Source of the DNA: an uncultured Desulfuromonadales bacterium
GTDB lineage: Bacteria > Desulfobacterota > Desulfuromonadia > Desulfuromonadales > Geopsychrobacteraceae
Length of the DNA stretch: 23,817 nt
Reading direction: 5' to 3'
Assembly (NCBI GenBank): GCA_947259685.1
Contig: CAMYNC010000047.1
Span: 1-23,817 of the forward strand
Part shown: piece after piece, positions 7,109 through 13,858 of the stretch
Layout: each line of letters starts with the position of its first letter
Position numbering within the stretch: position 1 is the stretch's first letter
Notes under the pieces: model-generated
Databases searched by the model: none
The model's input: only the letters and a program-made list of their open reading frames with translations
Told to the model about the DNA's origin: nothing
Program-made: the position numbers and the translations under genes

Positions 7109-7555
7109 GTCTTTTATTTTTCTCTTTTGAAGTAGCGTTGATCCAAGCAGCTAGAGGTTTTGCAACGATTATTTTTTTGTGGGAAGGGACATCTCATGCA
7201 TGGTGATCAACCAAAAAATCAAAAGAAACTGCCTGAAAAATTTCCAAACTGTTGGTGCACTGCTTAAATCTTGATACAAATTTCCACCACGGGAGAGACG
7301 TTTACAGTTGAAAATATCGTGACTTTTTGCTGAATCCGTAGCGTACGTTTTCGTTCCATTGGGCTTCAGGCTCCTAAGCGGTTGATCGCCTCGGCTCGGC
7401 CCACCCCGCCCCCGCCCACTCCCCTCGCTTTCCGTTCCATCCAGTGTCAGCAGACCGGCTCGGCGCAGTTAGAGAAAAAGTATCCTGTTTGCCAAAACTG
7501 TTTCTACAGGGGTTGCGGTGGCAGCGATATTTCAAGTAATATAATTATCATACAG
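7109..7555. other. Intergenic region upstream of the MoaD-like gene
   Basis: No gene is supported. Composition switches abruptly near 7373 from AT-rich to a C/G-rich patch (about 7380-7470). TTTCCGTTCCA appears at about 7430 and again at about 7875 after the MoaD-like gene, each followed within a few bases by GTGTCA, a possible short flanking repeat. A TATAAT at 7540-7545 may be the -10 of the MoaD-like gene, but no good -35 stands at the usual distance. Confidence 0.4.
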
Positions 7556-7570
7556 ATTTGTCTAGGACAC
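7556..7570. promoter_or_regulatory. Second copy of the candidate CarH/LitR-type operator
   Basis: ATTTGTCTAGGACA (7556-7569) is identical over 14 bases to 2975-2988 next to the CarH/LitR-type gene. Here the right arm ends GACAC rather than GACAA. It lies 42 bases before the MoaD-like ATG and about ten bases downstream of a TATAAT at 7540-7545, a position suited to repression or to forming part of the leader. Confidence 0.5.
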
Positions 7571-7611
7571 TTTTTCTTTCAGGCCCTGGTGCCCGGAAAG
7601 GGAGGAACAAA

Positions 7612-7848
7612 ATGAACGTTTCCGTACGCTGTTTCGCTAATCTCGCCAAAGAAGATATCTGCGATTACCGTCAAGGGACCGATTACGCGCTGCCGCAGGG
7701 CGCGATCGTCAATGATCTGGTCGATACGCTTGGATTTGATCGAGAAGAGATCAAGCTGATCTATGTGAACAACCACTCTTCCAACCTCGAAACCCCCCTG
7801 CACGATGGGGACAAAATCGCTTTCGCACCGGCTACCGGCGGAATGTAG
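7612..7848 (+). CDS. MoaD/ThiS-like beta-grasp sulfur carrier protein
   Basis: The 78-residue product resembles ubiquitin-fold sulfur carriers that receive sulfur as a C-terminal thiocarboxylate for molybdopterin/tungstopterin, thiamin or other sulfur-containing cofactors. The fold is visible as an opening strand VSVRCFANLAK, a central YALPQGAIVNDLVDTLGFDREEIKLIYVNN, and the closing DGDKIAFAPATGG. The C-terminal Gly-Gly is present but followed by one Met, where active carriers end on GG, so trimming or a non-classical role is implied. ATG 7612 has GGGAGGA at 7600-7606. It stands alone between the candidate operator and a terminator, with no moa, moeB or aldehyde ferredoxin oxidoreductase gene in the window. 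Confidence 0.78.
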   Translation: MNVSVRCFANLAKEDICDYRQGTDYALPQGAIVNDLVDTLGFDREEIKLIYVNNHSSNLETPLHDGDKIAFAPATGGM

Positions 7849-7925
7849 GGATCCATTCGCCCTCTATTGACTCTTTCCGTTCCAGGTGTCACTCCGAGGG
7901 ACTTTGGACGAGCGTGACGAGCAAC

Positions 7926-7960
7926 AAAAAAAGCCTGACATTGGCGTCAGGTTTTTTTGT
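7926..7960. terminator. Intrinsic terminator, likely bidirectional
   Basis: CCTGAC (7934-7939) and GTCAGG (7946-7951) form a six-base stem with loop ATTGGC, with an A-run on the left and seven Ts on the right (7952-7958). It ends the MoaD-like transcript and could also stop transcripts arriving from the right. Confidence 0.82.
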
Positions 7961-7988
7961 TTGTTGGGAAACATGGGAAAAAGCCTTC

Positions 7989-7999
7989 GGGGGGGGGGG
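7989..7999. repeat. Homopolymer run of eleven G
   Basis: An uninterrupted G11 tract lies between the terminator and the asnS remnant. It is non-coding here and may be a slippage-prone site or sequencing artefact. Confidence 0.6.
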
Positions 8000-8046
8000 C
8001 TGGTCGTCAGGCCGGATTCGGTCTTAATGCTAGCCGCTGTTGGCCT

Positions 8047-8140
8047 TTAAAACCACTCATTGGGCCTCCGCGGAAACGGGATGACATCACGGAAAATATC
8101 CATGCCGGTCAGATACATCAGGAACCGCTCAAAACCAAGC
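8047..8140 (-). pseudogene. asnS: Remnant of asparaginyl-tRNA synthetase C-terminus
   Basis: Minus-strand codons ending at the TAA (8049-8047) read [15 protein letters not shown], then [14 protein letters not shown]. This is the C-terminal class II motif 3 region of AsnRS, where intact enzymes read GFGLGFER.....[13 protein letters not shown]. Only about 30 residues match; the preceding codons (EILFLAKT) do not, and a terminator-like hairpin lies just upstream at 8191-8215, so the rest of the gene is gone. The left end of the match at about 8140 is approximate. It is a gene scar, showing that the region between the MoaD-like and methyltransferase genes was rearranged. Confidence 0.7.
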
Positions 8141-8190
8141 CCAAAAACGGTTTTAGCCAAAAATAAGATCTCGAATATTGTGACATAACT

Positions 8191-8223
8191 AAGCCCCGGT
8201 GATTTTCCGGGGCTTCTTCTTAT
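8191..8223 (+). terminator. Strong hairpin terminator
   Basis: AAGCCCCGG (8191-8199) pairs perfectly with CCGGGGCTT (8207-8215) around loop TGATTTT, followed by CTTCTTCTT. It is orphaned: the MoaD-like gene upstream has its own terminator, and the fragment between them lies on the other strand. Confidence 0.75.
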
Positions 8224-8310
8224 TATGGCCTTGAATTTAGGGAGATGGATGCACTTCATAAATTGAAGCTAAAGATTGACTTATTCATAACTGTTTTAAA
8301 ATAATTAACT

Positions 8311-9330
8311 ATGAGCATCGCAATCAAGCTAGCTGAAAAAGGACTCCTGCCCGACACCCTTATCCGCTGGGGAATACGTTCGCTTCTTCGGGAGAGACTG
8401 GCAAACTTGTACAATGCGCCAAATTCGACCCAAGAATGGATTCAGGAGTTGAAAACTCGCCCCATAGCGGAGCATACCGCTGCGGCTAACGAACAGCACT
8501 ACGAAATTCCAGCAGCCTACTTTCAAATCGTGTTGGGCCCTTATTTGAAATACAGCTCAGGCTATTGGCCTGAGGGCGTCGAAAATCTGGAGCAGTCCGA
8601 AGTGGCGATGCTGGCACTGACCTGTGAGCGAGCCGATGTCATGAATGGGCAGAGGGTCTTGGAGCTCGGTTGCGGTTGGGGTTCTCTCAGTCTCTGGATG
8701 GCGCAGCATTACCCCAACAGCCAATTCATTGCGGTCAGCAATTCCCGCAGCCAGCGCGAATTCATCATTAGACAAGCGCATAAACGCGGGCTCAACAACC
8801 TCGAAGTCATCACCTGTGACATCAATCAACTCCGGCCAGATGGCCAGTTTGATCGTGTTGTTTCGGTCGAGATGTTCGAACATGTGCGAAACCACCGCCA
8901 GCTTTTCGGGAAGATCTCGGAGTGGCTTAAACCGAGTGGCAAGCTTTTCGTCCACATTTTTTGCCACCATCAACACTCCTACCTTTTCGAAGAGAAAAAT
9001 GCCACAGACTGGATGGCGAAATATTTTTTTACTGGCGGGATTATGCCGTCTGCCGAGTTGCTACCAAAATCAGCCGAAGGCCTTCTTCATGAAGAATGCC
9101 GATGGATGGTTGATGGTCGTCACTACAGTCAAACACTTGAAGCCTGGTTGGCGCAGCAGGATGCTAACAAGGGTAAAATTCTGGGTGCCCTGAAAGAATG
9201 TTATGGAAAAAAAGAAGCAGCGTTGTGGGCCCGGCGATGGCGTATTTTTTATATGGCCTGCTCTGAGTTATTCGCCTACAACGATTGCAAAGAATGGCTT
9301 GTTATGCACTATCGCTTCTGCAAAACTTGA
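8311..9330 (+). CDS. CFA-synthase-family SAM-dependent methyltransferase
   Basis: This 339-residue SAM-dependent methyltransferase is of the cyclopropane-fatty-acid-synthase/coclaurine N-methyltransferase-like group. Visible features are an N-terminal helical lead, HYEIPAAYFQIVLGPYLKYSSG (the family's H-Y-x-x-P...YS.GYW block), the SAM-binding VLELGCGWGSL at about 117-126, a second SAM contact AVSNSRSQREFI, VVSVEMFEHV, and a C-terminal half with the family's FCHHQHSYLFE stretch. The substrate is not identifiable; true CFA synthases are usually longer, so this is better called CFA-like. A TTGACT (8276-8281) and a TAAAAT-like -10 close to the ATG suggest a very short leader or none. CFA-like methyltransferases recur in CarH/LitR-controlled gene sets. 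Confidence 0.88.
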   Translation: MSIAIKLAEKGLLPDTLIRWGIRSLLRERLANLYNAPNSTQEWIQELKTRPIAEHTAAANEQHYEIPAAYFQIVLGPYLKYSSGYWPEGVENLEQSEVAMLALTCERADVMNGQRVLELGCGWGSLSLWMAQHYPNSQFIAVSNSRSQREFIIRQAHKRGLNNLEVITCDINQLRPDGQFDRVVSVEMFEHVRNHRQLFGKISEWLKPSGKLFVHIFCHHQHSYLFEEKNATDWMAKYFFTGGIMPSAELLPKSAEGLLHEECRWMVDGRHYSQTLEAWLAQQDANKGKILGALKECYGKKEAALWARRWRIFYMACSELFAYNDCKEWLVMHYRFCKT

Positions 9331-9612
9331 AATTTCTCAGTCCTTTCTAAAATTTCGTGAGTTATCAGTTGAAGCGCTTCATCGTCATGGAAGGCAGCCT
9401 GTTTTTGACTGCCAATTAATCGAACCGAGGCTATGAGCTGTATACGATCAAGTCGGGAGAGGCGCCGTTTCAGGTGGGTGATGTGAGTCCTGGCCCAAGC
9501 GATTTTGTTTCCTTCGGCAGGGGAACTGGGAAATGCACTGGGGTCAAAGCTCACAATCTCAGGTTTTGTCGTTAAAAATAGAGGAAGTGAGCTCCGACCC
9601 CGGTTCGCCTGT
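9331..9612. other. Intergenic region with a REP-like inverted repeat
   Basis: No confident gene. A minus-strand open frame (9554-9309, 81 codons, with ITHEILERTEKF) has no ribosome site and its start lies inside an inverted repeat, so I do not call it. The repeat is given separately. Confidence 0.45.
9540..9601. repeat. Interrupted inverted repeat, possibly REP or transposon-derived
   Basis: GGGGTC-AAA-GCTCAC (9540-9554) is complementary to GTGAGC-TCC-GACCCC (9587-9601) in two perfect six-base blocks separated by a three-base internal loop. Hairpins of this GGGGTC...GACCCC form commonly accompany REP-associated tyrosine transposases, and a remnant of such a transposase lies at 11295. Confidence 0.55.
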
Positions 9613-10098
9613 TTACTTATCCAGGCCGAGGGCTTTGATCTTTTCGATGATCATCCGGTTGTCCGGCACCCCTCTGACTATAAGGCGGATCGTCCCTTTT
9701 TTGTCGATCAGGTAGTTGATGCGTTCTCCGGAATAGAGTTTCTTCACCGCACCGCCAGTGTCGCTGATCAGGGGGTAGGTGATGCCGAACTCATCGGCGA
9801 AGCGCTTGACCGTGTCCATGCTGTCTCCACTGATACCCATGACCTGGGTATTGAGGCCTTCCAGGGTCGCCATGTCCCTTTGAAAGCCCAAGGTTGTGCT
9901 TTTTCAGGCGGGGGTGTAAATGGCGAAGTAGAACGCCAGGATCACGTTCTTTTTCCCCAGGTAGTCGGCCAGCGACACCTCGCCCTGGTTGGTCTGTGCC
10001 GTGAAGGCCGGCGCCTGGTCTCCCACGGACAGGGCCAGCACCGGTGAGGCCGCCAGGATTAGCGCGGCTGCCAGAAATAAAATCAGTTTCGTTCGCAT
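9613..10098 (-). CDS. Secreted selenoprotein peroxiredoxin (Sec at the peroxidatic position)
   Basis: This is a thiol/selenol peroxidase of the AhpC-TSA/BCP type. Residues 1-23 form a signal peptide (MRTKLILFLAAALILAASPV), so it should act outside the cytoplasm. The frame continues through FAIYTPA, then UGA at 9906-9904, then KSTTLGFQRD to TAA at 9615-9613, 161 residues in all. UGA falls exactly where peroxiredoxins carry the catalytic cysteine (T-P-x-C), and both sides read as one peroxiredoxin in the same frame (QVMGISGDSMDTVKRF, ITYPLISDTGG), so it is best read as selenocysteine 65, not a stop. A hairpin at 9886-9858 after the UGA could serve as SECIS. The ATG has a perfect AAGGAGGT. No other cysteine is present, so reduction needs an external donor. 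A cysteine-to-stop mutation is the alternative. Confidence 0.82.
9858..9886 (-). other. Candidate bacterial SECIS hairpin
   Basis: In the mRNA, CUUUC (nt 21-25 counted from the U of UGA) pairs with GGAAG (45-49), and AGGG (28-31) with CCCU (41-44), with a two-A bulge and nine-base loop ACAUGGCGA. The loop lies about 28 nt after the UGA, within the usual range. It lacks a G in the first two loop positions, and a shorter alternative hairpin (CCUU/AAGG, nt 14-30, loop starting GG) also exists. Folding was done by eye. Confidence 0.35.
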
Positions 10099-10358
10099 CG
10101 AACACCTCCTTGTGAGGGTTTCAAACCCCTGTCTGGTCCTGAATTTTTCTGTTCTGACGGAAAAATTTTTGCCACGTGAAGTTATAGTTTATCTTGCTTT
10201 TAATCGGCCGGAAAGCGGACAAGCAATCTTTTTCCACCCGCTCAGGTGATCGTGAATCCAGAAGCAGGTTTATAGCAGCGTGGATTTATCCACTTTGTTC
10301 CTGATAGAATTTGCGGCACGGCTGGAAAGAATCCCCCCGGGAAAAAGGAGACGATCTT

Positions 10359-11288
10359 ATGCCCCATGCTGGCCAGACGGCCAATCTGCCTCCTACGGCG
10401 CTAAAAATCCTGAAAGCTGTGCATCTTATCTGCCAGGGACTCGTCATGGGTGCTGCGGCCGCTGTGCTTGCCAGCCTCCGGCTCATGTACACCCGGGGGG
10501 ACAACCTGGACCACCTGACCGCCGACCTGTTCCAGGCGTCCTTGGTCAACGGTCTTTTCCTGTGGGCGCTCTACGCTCTCCTGGCCACGGCCATCGCTTA
10601 TTCACTGTTGACCCCCTGGGGGTTTTTCCGCCACACCTGGATAGTGCTCAAGTGGGTGGGCCTGGCCCTCATGGTGTTTTGCAGCGCCTACTGGCTGATC
10701 CCGGCCGTGGACGGGATGGCGGCTCTCTCGGATGGTCTTTACTCCATCCCCGATGCCGGGCAGTTGTATAGTTCCCTGTTCCGTCAGGTAGCCACCATGG
10801 CTTCTTTGGTCATCGGCATCGGGGTGATCCTGACGGTGCTCTCGGTGTTCAAACCTTTTGGCCTCATTCAGTCAAACCAGCCATCCCGCCGCACGGCAAT
10901 GATCATCCGCGTGTTCGTCCTGCTCCTGGTGGGTGGGGCCCTGGCCGCCAGCTTCATGGTGGCTGCCAAGCAGCGAACCTACCGGCAGCTGGAGATCAGC
11001 CACGTAGAGCCGGCTTTTATTCCTGATGGCGTTTACCTGGGTGCCGCCAGCGACGGCTCCTTCACCTACGAGGTGGAAGTGACTGTCCGAGGGAAAACCA
11101 TTGTCAACGTCACAGCTGTGTCAAACCGCACCAGCCCTTACGCTCGTTATGCGGAGGGTGTGTTCACCAGGGTCATGAATAACCAGAGTCCCGCTGTGGA
11201 CGGCATAACCAGAGCCACGACGACCAGTAAGATACTCCTCAAGGCCGTGGAGAACGCCTTGTCCGGGGCTGCCAGAAAGGAAGAATAA
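10359..11288 (+). CDS. Membrane protein with periplasmic FMN-binding (flavinylation) domain
   Basis: The protein has 309 residues. The first two thirds hold four or five membrane helices (HLICQGLVMGAAAAVLASL, LVNGLFLWALYALLATAIAY, WIVLKWVGLALMVFCSAYW, VATMASLVIGIGVILTVLSVF, IRVFVLLLVGGALAASFMVA). The last third is a soluble FMN-binding domain of the NqrC/RnfG type. Near its end is DGITRATTTSKILLKAV, matching the Dxx(S/T)xAT flavinylation motif, whose Thr receives FMN from ApbE; Arg replaces the usual Gly. It likely shuttles electrons across or along the membrane to an extracytoplasmic partner. I chose ATG 10359 because AAAGGAG stands at 10344-10350; a start at 10311 would add 16 unlikely residues. 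No ApbE gene is in the window. Confidence 0.84.
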   Translation: MPHAGQTANLPPTALKILKAVHLICQGLVMGAAAAVLASLRLMYTRGDNLDHLTADLFQASLVNGLFLWALYALLATAIAYSLLTPWGFFRHTWIVLKWVGLALMVFCSAYWLIPAVDGMAALSDGLYSIPDAGQLYSSLFRQVATMASLVIGIGVILTVLSVFKPFGLIQSNQPSRRTAMIIRVFVLLLVGGALAASFMVAAKQRTYRQLEISHVEPAFIPDGVYLGAASDGSFTYEVEVTVRGKTIVNVTAVSNRTSPYARYAEGVFTRVMNNQSPAVDGITRATTTSKILLKAVENALSGAARKEE

Positions 11289-11609
11289 TTGGGTTCGAAC
11301 AGCCGCTATAAAAGTTTTCTTGTCGAGGCGGATTCTTTCATCGCCCAAATTTCCCGATATATCCATCTGCACCCGTTAAAATTGCTGAATTGAAGATAAA
11401 GTCCATTGAAAAACGATTCCAGTATCTGTATGGATACAATGGGTCGAGTCTGGCTGGGTATGTTGATATGTTTAACAGGTTTGATTTTGTTGAATACCAA
11501 ACAGTTCTGTCCGAATTTGAAGAGAATATCGCCGTAGCCGTCAAGGGGAAGTTTTGGTCGTTGTAGAGCAACAGCTTGGGGTTCAAGATATCTTGTCGAG
11601 GATAAAGAT
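11289..11609. other. Non-genic stretch with transposase remnant and frame-shifted coding-like sequence
   Basis: Besides the transposase fragment at 11295-11393, a second plus frame (11312-11566, no start codon) reads KIKSIEKRFQYLYG, then SLAGYVDMFNRFDF, EYQTVLSEFEENIAVAVKG and a stop. It looks protein-like but I cannot name it; it may be further decayed transposase or another broken gene. Composition changes abruptly to GC-rich at about 11610. Confidence 0.45.
11295..11393 (+). pseudogene. Remnant of a REP-associated (Y1/IS200-like) transposase
   Basis: The frame reads NSRYKSFLVEADSF, then ISRYIHLHP and a stop at 11391. This matches the conserved GRYKxxLVxxDxxLxxLxRYIHLNPVRAG block of REP-associated tyrosine transposases that cut single-stranded DNA at hairpins. 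Only about 32 codons survive, with neither the N-terminal HUH motif nor the catalytic Tyr region, so it is inactive. Confidence 0.65.
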
Positions 11610-12812
11610 TTGACCCCCCCCTCACCGGCCCCGGCCGCCAGCGGCGCTCCGGAAAGTGCGCGGTCGCAGTTGCGGCGCCAGTGGTGGCTGACGGTGCCCT
11701 TACTGCTGCTGCCGGTCCTGCTTGCCGGCATTGCTGAACGGAGCCGCCTGCTGATTGATCCGGCCGCCGGCTGGCCGCTGCTGGCCGGCCTACTGCTGGC
11801 CAGCTATTTCCTGTTCCATCTGTACCGGCATTTGGAGTGCAATCGAGGGCTGCAGGAGGGGGCGCGGCGGCTGCCCACCCTGGGGGCCGCCAATTGGCTG
11901 ACCCTCGGCCGGGGCAGCGCGGTGGTCTCCTTGACTGGATTTCTGCCGGCGGCCACCGTCCAAGAGCCATCTTTGGTGGCGGCCTGGGCCCCTGGCCTGC
12001 TCTACCTGGGCCTCTCCGCTGCCGACCTTCTGGACGGCTGGATCGCCCGTCGCCAGGGGCGGGAGACCCTGCTGGGCCAGGAGCTGGATATGACGGTCGA
12101 TGCGGCAGGGCTGCTGGTCGCCTCGCTGCTGGCGGTCCTGCTGGGGCGTCTGCCGGCGCTCTATCTGCTGGTCGGGCTGGCGTACTATCTTTTTCGCTGT
12201 GGCATCCGGCTTCGGCAGCGCCGGAGCCTGCCGCTGGTGACCCTTCAGCCCCGGCCCTATGCCCGGATCATTGCCGGCTTCCAGATGGGGCTGGTGGGGG
12301 TGGCCCTTCTGCCGCTGGTGCCGGCGCCCTTCACCCGCACCGCCGCGCTGCTCTTCATGGCTCCGCTGCTGGCCGGTTTCATCAGGGACTGGCTGGTGGT
12401 TTCCACCCGGCTGGCCACCGATCAGCGGCAACGCTCCCGCCTGGACCATTGGGTGGCCTGTTTTTGGGAGGTTCTCCTGCCACCCTGGTTGCGGCTGATC
12501 CTCGTGGCTACGGCGGTGGCCGAAATGTCCGGCCTGCTGGGACTTTTCGCCGACGACTGGCGGCGGCTGGTCTTTTACGGGCTGGTCGGGCTGGCGGCAG
12601 CAGGCTATTTGCCGCGGCTGGCGGCTCTGGCCCTGGTGGTGCTGCTGGCTTTTGCATCCCCCCCGGCCGGGGGGGCGATTCTCCTGGCGGTATTTGTCGT
12701 TGCCGTCCTCCTGCTGCTGATTGGCCCCGGTCCCGGTTCATTATGGGCACCGGAGGAGGCGATCCTTTACCGGCGCCGATCGGCTGCCGCTGACGCCGGG
12801 GAGCCAGGCTGA
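11610..12812 (+). CDS. CDP-alcohol phosphatidyltransferase family membrane enzyme
   Basis: This enzyme class joins a CDP-activated alcohol (CDP-diacylglycerol, CDP-archaeol-like or CDP-polyol) to an alcohol acceptor at the inner membrane, releasing CMP. The signature DxxDGxxARx8GxxxDxxxD is perfect: Asp139, Asp142, Gly143, Ala146-Arg147, Gly156, Asp160, Asp164. The 400-residue protein is larger than minimal family members (about 200), with two N-terminal helices (WWLTVPLLLLPVLLAG, WPLLAGLLLASYFLFHLY) and further helices after the catalytic core. The start is TTG 11610 with AGGA at 11599-11602; there is no ATG before the core, so the N-terminus is uncertain and may be truncated by the transposase scar just upstream. 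Its stop overlaps the next ATG by one base. Substrate unknown. Confidence 0.86.
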   Translation: MTPPSPAPAASGAPESARSQLRRQWWLTVPLLLLPVLLAGIAERSRLLIDPAAGWPLLAGLLLASYFLFHLYRHLECNRGLQEGARRLPTLGAANWLTLGRGSAVVSLTGFLPAATVQEPSLVAAWAPGLLYLGLSAADLLDGWIARRQGRETLLGQELDMTVDAAGLLVASLLAVLLGRLPALYLLVGLAYYLFRCGIRLRQRRSLPLVTLQPRPYARIIAGFQMGLVGVALLPLVPAPFTRTAALLFMAPLLAGFIRDWLVVSTRLATDQRQRSRLDHWVACFWEVLLPPWLRLILVATAVAEMSGLLGLFADDWRRLVFYGLVGLAAAGYLPRLAALALVVLLAFASPPAGGAILLAVFVVAVLLLLIGPGPGSLWAPEEAILYRRRSAAADAGEPG

Positions 12813-13858
12813 TGACACCATCGCCGCCCCGAGAAGCCCAATCCGCCAGAGCTCTGACAGCCGCCGGTTGGCGGATGAGCCGCCCCTGGCAGCTGGCCTT
12901 ACTCGGGATTGGAGCCCTTCTGGTGTGGGCCGCTCTGCGGGAGGTGCAATGGCCGGTGCTGGCCGATCTGCTGGCTGGGCTTGGTCTTGGTTCGCTGGCG
13001 GCGATTCTTGCCATCAGCCTTGCCCTTTTGCCCCTGATGACCGCCCGCTGGTGGTGGCTGCTCGGCATCCTCGGTCAACCGGTCGGCCTCTCCACTCTGG
13101 TCGCCTACCGCACCGCCGCCAATGCCGTCGGCTATTTCACCCCCGGGCCGCAATTCGGCGGTGAGCCCTTGCTGGTCCTGCTGCTCCACCGGCGACAGCT
13201 GGTCCCGGGTCCGACCGCCACCCTCTCGGTCGTCCTCGATCGGCTCCTGGAATTGATTGCCGGTTTTGCGATCCTGCTGGCCAGCCTCGCTCTGGCGAGC
13301 AAGAGTCAGGCTTTACTGGCCGCGGAGACGATGCTGGTCATCATCGTGGCGGTGCTTGGCGGCCTGTTTGCGGCTTTGCTCACCGGCAGTCGACCGTTCT
13401 CGCGGTTGCTGGCCCTGGGGAGCGGGCTGTTTCACCGCTGGTGGCCGGGAAAGGCCGCTCGGCCATGGCCAACTATCGAGACAGTGGTTGCTGGAGAGGA
13501 GATGGCCGAGGAGATCTTCCGGCAGGCGAAGGGCCGGCTGCTGGCCGCCAATCTCTTCTCGTTGCTCCATTGGCTCGGGGTTTTCGCAGAATGCTGGCTC
13601 TTCTGCCGCCTGTTCGGGTTTTCCCTCAGCATTCCTCAACTGGCAGCGGTGGTTGTGGCGATGCGGCTCGCCTTCCTCACCCCTTTACCTGGGGGCGTCG
13701 GGGCGCTGGAGGTTGCCCTTGGCTGGGTCACCACGATCCTCGGGCTGGGACCGGCCCTCGGAATCGGCATCTGCCTGGTGGTGCGGGCGCGTGACCTGCT
13801 GTTCGGCCTGATCGGGTTGCTGCTCGCCATGAAGTATCTGGCAGCAACACCAAAGTAG
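12812..13858 (+). CDS. Lysylphosphatidylglycerol-synthase-TM / flippase-like protein
   Basis: This 348-residue integral membrane protein has about eight helices and the pattern of the UPF0104/LPG_synthase_TM family, whose members include the flippase half of MprF and proteins near glycolipid genes. Typical features are the early LREVQWPVLADLLAGLGLGSLAAILAI region, an ARWWWLLG turn, AYRTAANAVGYFTPGPQFGGEP (the conserved P-G-x-x-GGEP/GE block), VVLDRLLEL, and LTPLPGGVGALEVAL near the end (the P-x-P-G-G-x-G..E motif). It probably translocates a lipid-linked intermediate. It is translationally coupled to the CDP-alcohol phosphatidyltransferase, suggesting that one makes a lipid and the other moves it. 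No aminoacyl-transferase domain is attached. Confidence 0.86.
   Translation: MTPSPPREAQSARALTAAGWRMSRPWQLALLGIGALLVWAALREVQWPVLADLLAGLGLGSLAAILAISLALLPLMTARWWWLLGILGQPVGLSTLVAYRTAANAVGYFTPGPQFGGEPLLVLLLHRRQLVPGPTATLSVVLDRLLELIAGFAILLASLALASKSQALLAAETMLVIIVAVLGGLFAALLTGSRPFSRLLALGSGLFHRWWPGKAARPWPTIETVVAGEEMAEEIFRQAKGRLLAANLFSLLHWLGVFAECWLFCRLFGFSLSIPQLAAVVVAMRLAFLTPLPGGVGALEVALGWVTTILGLGPALGIGICLVVRARDLLFGLIGLLLAMKYLAATPK

Noticed and set aside
9309..9554. Minus-strand 81-codon frame overlapping the end of the methyltransferase
   Set aside because: No ribosome site, the start lies inside the inverted repeat, and no recognisable domain.
11593..11605. TTGTCGAGGATAA resembling the TTGTC-TAG-GACAA operator
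   Set aside because: The right arm is GATAA, not GACAA, and it sits at a composition break as the ribosome site of the next gene; the match is too weak to call.
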